The position numbers were made by a program, and so were the translations under genes. The notes beneath the pieces are model-generated. The model did no database searches. It had not been told where the DNA came from and was given only the letters and a program-made list of their open reading frames with translations. Source: Vreelandella azerica (lineage in GTDB: Bacteria; Pseudomonadota; Gammaproteobacteria; Pseudomonadales; Halomonadaceae). From it: DNA of 64,000 nt. Positions within the stretch are counted from its first letter, which is position 1; each line of letters opens with the position of its first letter. Positions 36,257 to 43,811 of this stretch are shown piece after piece. The stretch covers positions 62,001 through 126,000 of the forward strand of contig NZ_JABFHI010000002.1 of the NCBI RefSeq assembly GCF_013112225.1, written 5' to 3'.

Positions 36257-37641
36257 CCTACCCCCTCGCCTATACCTTGCTGAGGCATCAGCTCATGAGC
36301 GGGCAGGGCATCCGGCGTCTTCGGGGGCTGGGCGGCCTCATCACAGCCCAGTGCCCTGGCCACTCGCAGAGCGCTCCAGACGCCGTCTTCATGAAAACCG
36401 TTACGCCAGTAGGCGCCGCAGAAATGGGTGCGGCCCACGCCGGAGATCTCGGCATGGCGCTGCTGGGCGGCGTAGCCGTCCAGAGTGAATTGGGGGTGGG
36501 CGTAGGTGAAGCGGCCCAACACCTTGTCTGGGGCAATGCTGTCGCTGTCATTCAGGGTGACGCAGAAGGTGGTGTCGGCTTCCAGGCGCTGGAGGATGTT
36601 CATATCATACGTCACCGATACGCGCTCCCCGGCATCGCGCTGATCAAGGCGGTAGTTCCAACTGGCCCAGGCGCGGCGGCGGCGCGGCAGCAGGCGGGTG
36701 TCGGTGTGCAGTACCACCTCGTTATCCTGGTAAGGCATGGCGCCAAGAACTTCACGTTCGGCTTCGGTCGGGTCGCTGAGCATGGCCAGCGCCTGATCGC
36801 TATGGCAGGCCAGCACTACCTGATCAAAACGCTCATTGCCGTCAGCCGTGGTCAGCGTGACGCCAGCGCTATCGCGGGTAATCGCCTTGACCGGTGTGTT
36901 CAGCCGAATGTTCGAAGCGTAGGGCGCGGTCAGGGCAGGAATATATTGCCGTGAGCCGCCGATCAGGGTGTACCACTGGGGCCGGTGATTGACTGACAGC
37001 AGGCCGTGATTACGAAAGAAGCGCACAAAAAAGGTCAGCGGGAAGGCGCGCAGGTCACTGATGCTGGCCGACCAGATGGCTGCCCCCATGGGGAGCAGGT
37101 AGCGGCGCTGGAAGGCTTCGCCGTAGCCCTTGTGGTCAAGGTATTCACCCAGCGTCATGCCATCAGGTAGGCATTCGCTTTCAAGATCCTTGGTGGCTTC
37201 GCGGTTGAAGCGCATGATATCGCCAAGCAGACGGTAAAAGGACGGGCGTAGCAGGTTGCGCCGCTGAGCAAATAACGAGGTCAGGGTGTGGCCGTTGTAT
37301 TCAAAATCCTGGTCGGTTTCATGCACCGAAAAACTCATCTCAGTGGGCTGAGCCGCAACACCCAGCGTCTCCAGCAAACGCTGGAAATGCGGGTAAGTCC
37401 AGTCGTTAAAGACGATAAAGCCGGTATCGATGGCGTAGTGTTCCGGGCCGTTTTTGCCGGGCACCTCCACATCGATTGTGGCGGTATGGCCGCCGAGGCG
37501 TTCCGCAGATTCGAACAGAGTGACCTCATGTTGGGCCGAAAGGTACCACGCCGCGGCCATGCCGCTGATACCGCTGCCCACCACGGCTATACGCTGGGAG
37601 GCCTGAAGCGGGCTAGCCTGTGAAGTGGAAGGCTGATTCAT
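36253..37641 (-). CDS. FAD-dependent oxidoreductase of the light-response operon
   Basis: 462 aa, amine-oxidase/desaturase-like. FAD fold IAVVGSGISGMAAAWYLSAQ, then AERLGGHTATIDVEV and GFIVFNDWTYPHF. C-terminal FCGAYWRNGFHEDGVWSALR. Strictly linked to DUF1365, CFA-like and SDR genes; start ATG 37641 after AAGGAG. Proposed role: oxidising a membrane fatty-acid intermediate (inference from context). Confidence 0.88.
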   Translation of the reverse strand: MNQPSTSQASPLQASQRIAVVGSGISGMAAAWYLSAQHEVTLFESAERLGGHTATIDVEVPGKNGPEHYAIDTGFIVFNDWTYPHFQRLLETLGVAAQPTEMSFSVHETDQDFEYNGHTLTSLFAQRRNLLRPSFYRLLGDIMRFNREATKDLESECLPDGMTLGEYLDHKGYGEAFQRRYLLPMGAAIWSASISDLRAFPLTFFVRFFRNHGLLSVNHRPQWYTLIGGSRQYIPALTAPYASNIRLNTPVKAITRDSAGVTLTTADGNERFDQVVLACHSDQALAMLSDPTEAEREVLGAMPYQDNEVVLHTDTRLLPRRRRAWASWNYRLDQRDAGERVSVTYDMNILQRLEADTTFCVTLNDSDSIAPDKVLGRFTYAHPQFTLDGYAAQQRHAEISGVGRTHFCGAYWRNGFHEDGVWSALRVARALGCDEAAQPPKTPDALPAHELMPQQGIGEGVG

Positions 37642-38423
37642 TGCGGCTCTCCTTGCGAGCGGGTCATGCGCAAACCAATGGCGTGGCGTAAACGCGGGGG
37701 CAGAATGCCCAAGAGTTTGACGATATAGGTAAAACGGCGTGGAAAATGAATATCGAGCCGGCCTTTGGCCAGGCCGTTGAGCAGCGCATCGGCCGCCTGC
37801 TCGGCGGAAATACGCATCGGCATGGGGAAATCATTAAGGTCGGTCAAGGGGGTTTTGACAAAGCCAGGATGGATCAGGCTGACCCGGATACCTTCCTGAT
37901 CCAGCCCCAGGCGCAAGGATTCCAGAAAGTAGCTGATGGCCGCCTTGGAACCGCCGTAGGCCTCGGCGCGGGGTAAGGGCACATAGGCCGAGGCGCTGGA
38001 GGTAGCCGCCAGCAGCGGATGGCCGCCTTCCTTGCGTGCAGCGCGCAGCAGCGGCAAGGCAGCTTCCACGCAATACAGGGTGCCGTAGAGGTTGGCATCA
38101 AAGACCCGCTTGATCAGGGCCATATCAAAATTCTGGGCATCCAGATATTCGCAGGTGCCCGCATTGAGTAACGCGATATCCAGAGCGCCCAGGCGGGCCT
38201 CAATCTGCTGAGCGGCGTCTAGCACGGCCTGTTGGTCACTGATATCCAGCGGAAGAGCAATGGCATTCGGGCGCTCACCGCACAGGGCAGCGAGCTTGTC
38301 AGCGTTGCGTGCACTAAGTACCACCTGATGACCTTCATCAAGCAGCTTGTTGGCAACGGCTTCACCAATCCCGGATGTCGCACCGGTCAGCCAGATACGC
38401 TGAGGGGTTGACCATCGGCTCAT
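37638..38423 (-). CDS. Short-chain dehydrogenase/reductase
   Basis: 261 aa classical SDR: NAD(P) site TGATSGIGEAVANKLL, NAG motif in LLNAGTCEYL, catalytic Ser (ATSSASAYVP) and YGGSKAA with the YxxxK. Four-bp overlap with the FAD gene; ATG 38423 after AAGGAGAG. Confidence 0.9.
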   Translation of the reverse strand: MSRWSTPQRIWLTGATSGIGEAVANKLLDEGHQVVLSARNADKLAALCGERPNAIALPLDISDQQAVLDAAQQIEARLGALDIALLNAGTCEYLDAQNFDMALIKRVFDANLYGTLYCVEAALPLLRAARKEGGHPLLAATSSASAYVPLPRAEAYGGSKAAISYFLESLRLGLDQEGIRVSLIHPGFVKTPLTDLNDFPMPMRISAEQAADALLNGLAKGRLDIHFPRRFTYIVKLLGILPPRLRHAIGLRMTRSQGEPQ

Positions 38424-38448
38424 GACTCTCTCCTTGGTTGCGCGGCTT

Positions 38449-38880
38449 TCAGCCCGCGCGACGTTTCAATAAACGTATCAGCCCACCCATGACAGGGACA
38501 TGTTCATACAGCATGGCGCCGGCATCGAAATAATCACGATGACGAGAAACCCGGCCATCATCTGCAAAAGTCAGGTGCGAACAACCATCGACGCTGATCA
38601 CTTTACCCCCAGCTAACCTGGGGTGCGCAAAGTTCATTGTCCAGGTAACAAAAGCGGTTTCCCCATGACGCTGACGCTGGTGATAACGAAACTGGCATTC
38701 ACTGACATTGGCGTACATACTCGCAAAATATTCTTCCAGTGCCGCTCGTCCCTCAATAGTATGTAAAGGGTCGCTGAACACAATATCCTCAGTATATACC
38801 TCGTATAGCTTTTCTGTACAGGTGTTGTCTAGTTTGTTGAAGAAGGCGCAGAACGCATCAAGCGCCGTGTCCTGTGACAT
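38449..38880 (-). CDS. NTF2-like (SnoaL-type) protein
   Basis: 143 aa from ATG 38880, preferred because GGAG lies 7 bp before it; the longer frame starts at 38910. Cone-shaped NTF2 fold pattern: LDAFCAFFNKLDNTC, YTEDIVFSDPLHTIEGRAAL and HRDYFDAGAMLYE. A regular member of the LitR/photolyase operon. Activity unknown. Confidence 0.8.
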   Translation of the reverse strand: MSQDTALDAFCAFFNKLDNTCTEKLYEVYTEDIVFSDPLHTIEGRAALEEYFASMYANVSECQFRYHQRQRHGETAFVTWTMNFAHPRLAGGKVISVDGCSHLTFADDGRVSRHRDYFDAGAMLYEHVPVMGGLIRLLKRRAG

Positions 38881-38929
38881 GACGAACTCCGGTAAGGATA
38901 ACGGTGGCATATAACAAGGCCGCGACAGG

Positions 38930-40339
38930 CTAGTCTTTCAGGGCCTTGAACGCATCCAGCGCCCGCTGGCGCGCCATCTTGTGGTCTACAATTGGCGCCG
39001 GATAATCAAGCTGGGTTAAAAGATCCCGAGGCGGAGAGTGGCGCGCTTTGGCGGGTAGCTGTTCCAGTTCTGGCAGCCAGCGGGCAATAAAGTTGCCTTC
39101 CGGGTCGAAACGGCTGGACTGGGTGGTTGGGTTGAAAATGCGAAAATAAGGCGCGGCATCCGTACCGGTAGAAGCTGCCCACTGCCAGCCGCCATTATTA
39201 GCACAGAACTCACCGTCCACCAGATGCTGCAGAAAAAATGCCTCGCCACGGCGCCAGTCGATCAGCAGGTGCTTGCTCAGGAACATGGCGGTAATCATGC
39301 GCAGGCGATTATGCATCCAGCCGGTGGCGACCAGCTGGCGCATGGCGGCATCAACAATTGGGTAGCCGGTGCGCCCTTCGCACCAGGCCGCAAAGGCGTC
39401 GTCATCGTCACGCCAGGCCAGGTGGCGGGTATGGGCCTGAAACGGCTGATGCTGGCAGACCTGAGGAAAGCCCACGGCGACATGCTGATAAAACTCCCGC
39501 CAGATCAGCTCGCTCACCCAGGCAACAAGGCCAGCATCACCGTCGGCCAAACTGCCGTTTTCACTCAGCACGGCCTGCATGCACTGGCGCCAGGAAATCA
39601 TTCCCAGCGCCAAATAGGCGGAAAGCTCGCTGGTGCCGTGCACGTCAGGGAAGTCACGCTTAGACTGATAGTAGCGGCCTCGAAAACGCAGAAACCGCTC
39701 AAGCTTATCGGCAGCGGCCTGCTCACCGGCGGGCCACTGGCGACCATCCACTGCTTGGGTATCCATGGCGGGCAGGTCAGGCATGGTATCGCTTGGGATA
39801 TCCAGCGGCGCCTGAGGTTCAGGCGTGTTACGCAGTGCCAGCTGTTCAGGCTGGACGTTTTTATGCCAGGCTTTTGAAAACGGCGTAAAGACGCCGTAAT
39901 AGTCGCCCTTGCCGGTCAACAGGGTGCCGGGGGCAAAGGCGATGGCATCGTGATAGCCGTGAACGCTCAGCCTGGCTGATTGGCAGTGTTCGATAACTGC
40001 TTGATCGCGGCGCTGCTCGTTCAGCGGGTATTCATGATTGAAATGCAGGCCTTCAGCGCCCAGCTGATGAGCAATCTCTGCCAACTGTCGGGGAGCCTGT
40101 TCGAAGGTGCCCGTCTCGCGCTGAAGCAACGGAATATTCAACCCGGCCAAAGCGTCTTTCAAGGCATCAACGCCGCGCGCTAAGAAGTCCAGTTTGTTGG
40201 CACCATGACCATGGGCCTGCCATTGTTCGGTGCTATGCAGGAAGACGGCTACCACCGGGCCTTTTTCAGCCGCTGCGGCTAGCGCGCTGTTGTCGTGGAT
40301 ACGTAAATCGGTACGAAACCAAACCAACTGCAGCGCCAT
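38930..40339 (-). CDS. phrB: Deoxyribodipyrimidine photolyase
   Basis: 469 aa class I CPD photolyase: antenna-binding Rossmann half (LVWFRTDLRIHDNSALAAAA) and FAD-binding half (GYPIVDAAMRQLVATGWMHNR, RMITAMFLSKHLLIDWR, ANNGGWQWAASTGTDAAPYF). The Trp residues of the electron-transfer chain region appear to be present. ATG 40339 after AGGAGA. Repairs UV dimers with blue light; placed directly after its likely light regulator. Confidence 0.95.
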   Translation of the reverse strand: MALQLVWFRTDLRIHDNSALAAAAEKGPVVAVFLHSTEQWQAHGHGANKLDFLARGVDALKDALAGLNIPLLQRETGTFEQAPRQLAEIAHQLGAEGLHFNHEYPLNEQRRDQAVIEHCQSARLSVHGYHDAIAFAPGTLLTGKGDYYGVFTPFSKAWHKNVQPEQLALRNTPEPQAPLDIPSDTMPDLPAMDTQAVDGRQWPAGEQAAADKLERFLRFRGRYYQSKRDFPDVHGTSELSAYLALGMISWRQCMQAVLSENGSLADGDAGLVAWVSELIWREFYQHVAVGFPQVCQHQPFQAHTRHLAWRDDDDAFAAWCEGRTGYPIVDAAMRQLVATGWMHNRLRMITAMFLSKHLLIDWRRGEAFFLQHLVDGEFCANNGGWQWAASTGTDAAPYFRIFNPTTQSSRFDPEGNFIARWLPELEQLPAKARHSPPRDLLTQLDYPAPIVDHKMARQRALDAFKALKD

Positions 40340-40373
40340 GGTGTCTCCTGTCGAGGAATATCAGAAACGTTTG

Positions 40374-41294
40374 TCAGAGAATGCCGGATTCACGTAACAG
40401 CGGGCGCAGACGCGAAATGGCTTGAGGTAGATCATTACCCAGCAGGTGTACATCGCCGCTGGAGAAGTCGTTTTCGCGCAGGCGGGCCACGTTACCACAT
40501 ACGCCCACCGGCACATTCAGCCCCTTGGCCGCCTGAGGCAGCAGGTCATGAATATAGTGATCACTTTCTGACTGGCCGCTGGTCAGCAGCACAATAGACG
40601 CATGCAAGCGTGAAACCGCCTGTGGCAGGTCTTCCAGGGGCAGGTTGCGATCCAGCATCTGCACCCGATAACCATGTTCACTGGCGACCAGTGCCACCAT
40701 CAGAATCCATAGTGGCCCCGGGTCGTCAGGCATGCTGTTGAGCAGGATCAGTGGCCCACGGGTCGCCTGATTGGCATGGTGCAGGCGGATGCCTACCTGA
40801 TTGCGCAGGAAGGCTTCCAGCGTCCGGCGTACCAGCGCATCGGGTTTATTTTCCCATTGGGCTTCCAGGTTCATGATCACCGGCTGCCACAGCTCGTTGA
40901 TCGCTACGCTGAGCGGATAGAGGGCCAAGCTCTGATGATAGAGCGGATCGAGTCGCGCCATATCGAGTGATTCAATGGTGCCTTGTAACTGCTGGCGCTG
41001 GCTCTCCCAGTCACCGCTGGCCGGTGCTGGCGGTTCAACGGTTTCGGGTTGGTCAAGAAGGTCACCAACTTGGCTGACCGGCACACCACGGTTGAGCCAT
41101 TGCAGAATACGCTCTATGCGAGTGATGTCATCCTGCGCGTAGAGGCGATGGCCTTTTGGCGTGCGCTGCGGGCGAATCAGCCCATAGCGGCGCTCCCAAG
41201 CGCGCAGAGTGACCGAGTTCACACCTGTCAGGCGGGAAACTTCCCGGATAGGGTAAAGCGGTGTGTCGGGTGGGTGGGTCGCCTTGTTGCTCAT
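40374..41294 (-). CDS. MerR-family regulator of the CarH/LitR type, lacking B12-binding residues
   Basis: 306 aa from ATG 41294 (the GTG at 41333 has no ribosome site). MerR DNA-binding head YPIREVSRLTGVNSVTLRAW, ERRYGLIRPQRT, then a CarH-like four-helix and Rossmann part. In CarH the helical part carries Wx9EH and the fold an axial His in a GExHxxG-like loop. Here the helix reads W-ENKPDALVR-RT, and the loop is NSMPDDPGPLW with no His. It therefore probably does not bind cobalamin. Likely represses this operon and itself. Confidence 0.8.
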   Translation of the reverse strand: MSNKATHPPDTPLYPIREVSRLTGVNSVTLRAWERRYGLIRPQRTPKGHRLYAQDDITRIERILQWLNRGVPVSQVGDLLDQPETVEPPAPASGDWESQRQQLQGTIESLDMARLDPLYHQSLALYPLSVAINELWQPVIMNLEAQWENKPDALVRRTLEAFLRNQVGIRLHHANQATRGPLILLNSMPDDPGPLWILMVALVASEHGYRVQMLDRNLPLEDLPQAVSRLHASIVLLTSGQSESDHYIHDLLPQAAKGLNVPVGVCGNVARLRENDFSSGDVHLLGNDLPQAISRLRPLLRESGIL

Positions 41295-41401
41295 GGGCGC
41301 CATTGCCTCTTGGTTATCTTTTGCAAAATGCACAGTGTGTTTGGTTTAACTTGCGTTCAATTCTCAACGCAATTGATTCATAAAGCAAAAAATTGACGCG
41401 T

Positions 41402-41445
41402 ATTATACACGCTTTATTTGTACAACTTGTCGCCTCAAGGTACAA
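41402..41445 (-). promoter_or_regulatory. Promoter with paired GTACAA operator boxes for the light-response operon
   Basis: A minus-strand -10 TATAAT lies at 41407-41402. Just upstream are two GTACAA direct repeats (forward 41420-41425 and 41440-41445), 20 bp apart, two helix turns. The first is part of the perfect palindrome TTGTACAA (41418-41425). TGTACA-type boxes are bound by LitR/CarH-like regulators. Confidence 0.6.
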
Positions 41446-41468
41446 CCTCTCATTCCATACGCGGTTAT

Positions 41469-42571
41469 TTATCCGGCTGACTCGCTCTTTATGTTCTCAG
41501 ATTCAAGCAGTGACAGCCCTAGCCGGTGGCCGGACAGCCAGGCATCTTCCACCCGCCCGCCGCGCAGGCTATCGCCGCACAGCGCAAGGCCGTTGGCTCC
41601 GTGGGCAAACCCTTGCTCGGGAAACGGGTTGTCTTGATCCGGCTGGGAATAACGCCAGCGGTGGGCGCCGCTATCCAGTAGTTCGGGCAGTTTGAGTGGC
41701 GCGGGGTAAAGGCTTTTAAAGCGTCAAGCAGAGACTGGGTAATCGCTTCCGGCGTCGCTTCCAGGTGGGTTTCACTCCATTCAAGGTTGGCCAGCAGGCT
41801 CAGGCTCTCTGGCTGGTTTTCGCGCCCCGGTTTGGTCTGGTTACGGCAAACCAGCCGCAGGGCAGGGTGGTCTACACGGGCCATCTGCCAGTCTTTTTCA
41901 ATGCCTATAGGCGTTGGCAGTGGCTTGGCAAATACTGCCCAACCGGCCCAGCAACCGCGTTGAACCAGGCGCTGGCAGAGTTCGAAAAGTTGTGTATCCC
42001 AGGGTTGTACCAGAATGGCCGCTTGAGGGGGCGGGGCGGTAATCACTACGCGTGTATAAGGGCCATGCAGCTCTGTGTTATTGCTTTCAAGCCACCATTC
42101 CGCGTTCTTCCTTATCAAGGCCGTGATGGGCGTCGCCGTATGTAGCGTGACGTCGCTGGCCTCAAGCGTTGCAGCCAGGTGGCGGGTGATGGCGCTCATT
42201 CTGGGTAAGCCGGCATAGCGCACCTGGCCATCATGATGTGGCTGCCAACCTGTCGGGCTGGCGCGATAAATACGTTCAGGCCACTGGCCAACACAACCTG
42301 CCGCCTGCCAGCGGGCAACTTCCTCATTGAAGGCGTCATCACGTACGCTAAAGGCTTGGGCGCCAAGATCCAGAACCGCTTCCGGACGGTGTTTGCTTGA
42401 CATCCGCCCGCCTGGGCCACGCCCTTTATCAAACAGGGTGACCTGCTGACCAGCGTCAGCCACCACCTTGGCGCAGGCAAGCCCAGCAAGACCGGCGCCA
42501 ATGATGGCGGTATGAGATGACGCACCTTCGGGTGAGGCATTAGCAGCACCGGACATGTTAGAAGCGGCCAT
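41469..42571 (-). CDS. FAD-dependent oxidoreductase, renalase-like (one apparent frameshift)
   Basis: 367 aa after one T is restored near 41712. The repaired tail reads AHRWRYSQPDQDNPFPEQGF, LALCGDSLRGGRVEDAWLSG and ends at 41469; the unrepaired frame ends at 41519. N-terminus: AIIGAGLAGLACAKVVADAG and GRGPGGRMSSKHRPE. Often linked to LitR operons. ATG 42571 after AAGGATA. Substrate unknown. Confidence 0.82.
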
Positions 42572-42649
42572 GTAACGTATCCTTGATCACAGCGGTATCA
42601 ACGCCGTTGATGGTGACAATGTCGAGTCGGTTGGTTATCTATCCAGATT

Positions 42650-42680
42650 GTAGCAGACTGGTATAGGTATCGTACAATAA
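42650..42680. promoter_or_regulatory. Candidate regulator box upstream of the renalase-like gene
   Basis: GTACAA at 42672-42677 with TTGTAG about 20 bp before it, in the gap between the divergent renalase-like and epimerase genes. Similar to the boxes at 41420-41445. Short motif, tentative. Confidence 0.35.
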
Positions 42681-42736
42681 AATAGCGTCACATCCCCATT
42701 GCATCAGCACTGGTGGCAGCGAAAGGAGAACACATA

Positions 42737-43645
42737 ATGCGTGTATTGATAACAGGCGGAAGTGGCTTTGTCGGCCAGCGCCTTTGCAAGCGTCTGGCAG
42801 CGCAGGGGCATGCCTTGCAGGTGGTCTCACGAACACCTGAAAAAGTCCGCTCGCGCCTGCCTGAAGGCTGCGATATTCGTGAAAGCGCCCAGGCATTTGC
42901 TGATTCGCCGCCGGAAGCGCTGATTAATCTGGCGGGAGAGTCGATTGCCGCCAAGCGCTGGAGCGAAGCCCAGAAAGAAGAGCTGGTTCAATCACGCCTC
43001 AAGGCGACCGGGCAGTTGGTGACGCTGTGCGAACAGCTCAAGGAAAATGGCCAGCCGCTGCCGCATACCCTGCTGTCCGCGTCAGCCGTGGGGTATTACG
43101 GTGATCAGGGGGCCAACAAGGTGACGGAAGAAACGTCGCCTAACGATGAGTTTGCCCATCGCTTGTGTGTTAAATGGGAAGAGGCAGCTCGTCAGGTTGA
43201 AACTTTGGGTGTGCGCCTGGCCATCCTGCGGATCGGCCTGGTGCTGGATGCCGGTGGCGGCACCCTGCAGAAAATGCTGCCGCCGTTCAAGTTGGGGCTG
43301 GGTGGACGCTTTGGGGATGGCAAGCACTTCATGCCGTGGATTCACCGCGATGATCTGGTCGAGGCCATGCTGTTCCTGTTGGAGGATCAGACGCTGACCG
43401 GGCCTTTCAACGCCAGTGCGCCAAATCCCGTGACCAATGCGGAATTCACGCGCACCCTGGCCAAAACGCTGAAACGCCCGGCGATCTTTCCGGTACCCGC
43501 ACCGGTATTAAAGCTTGGCTTTGGCGAGATGTCACAGTTGTTACTGACCGGCGCGGATATGCGCCCGGCACGCCTGGAAGCTGCGGGGTTTACCTTCCAG
43601 TACCCGACCCTGGACAAGGCTCTGGAGGCGATTCTTGGTAAGTGA
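42737..43645 (+). CDS. TIGR01777-family epimerase (YfcH-like)
   Basis: 302 aa from ATG 42737 after AAAGGAGA. Extended SDR: MRVLITGGSGFVGQRLCKRL, INLAGESIAAKRWSE, LLSASAVGYYGDQG, MPWIHRDDLVEAML and the DUF1731 C-terminal tail (LLTGADMRPARLEAAGF). Function of this family is unproven. Divergent from the renalase-like gene. Confidence 0.9.
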   Translation: MRVLITGGSGFVGQRLCKRLAAQGHALQVVSRTPEKVRSRLPEGCDIRESAQAFADSPPEALINLAGESIAAKRWSEAQKEELVQSRLKATGQLVTLCEQLKENGQPLPHTLLSASAVGYYGDQGANKVTEETSPNDEFAHRLCVKWEEAARQVETLGVRLAILRIGLVLDAGGGTLQKMLPPFKLGLGGRFGDGKHFMPWIHRDDLVEAMLFLLEDQTLTGPFNASAPNPVTNAEFTRTLAKTLKRPAIFPVPAPVLKLGFGEMSQLLLTGADMRPARLEAAGFTFQYPTLDKALEAILGK

Positions 43646-43670
43646 GGTGTGAGCTGAGTTGAGAAAATCA

Positions 43671-43766
43671 CCACGGACACTCACGGACGACACGGACAGG
43701 GATAAGGTCAAACCTAAAACAAAAGGTTTTAAGGTTTTCGTCCGTGTTTTCCGTGAGTGTCCGTGG
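43671..43766. repeat. Dispersed inverted-repeat element, copy 2
   Basis: Arms CCACGGACACTCACGGACGA… (43671-43698) and their reverse complement at 43739-43766 (…CCGTGAGTGTCCGTGG), 25 of 28 positions pairing, with a 40-bp AT-rich centre. Placed between the 3' ends of the epimerase gene and rapA. Related copy at 31381-31478. Confidence 0.8.
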
Positions 43767-43811
43767 CAAAAACATACTGAACTGCCCCGTCCGTGGGGCG
43801 TGGCAGGTGGG

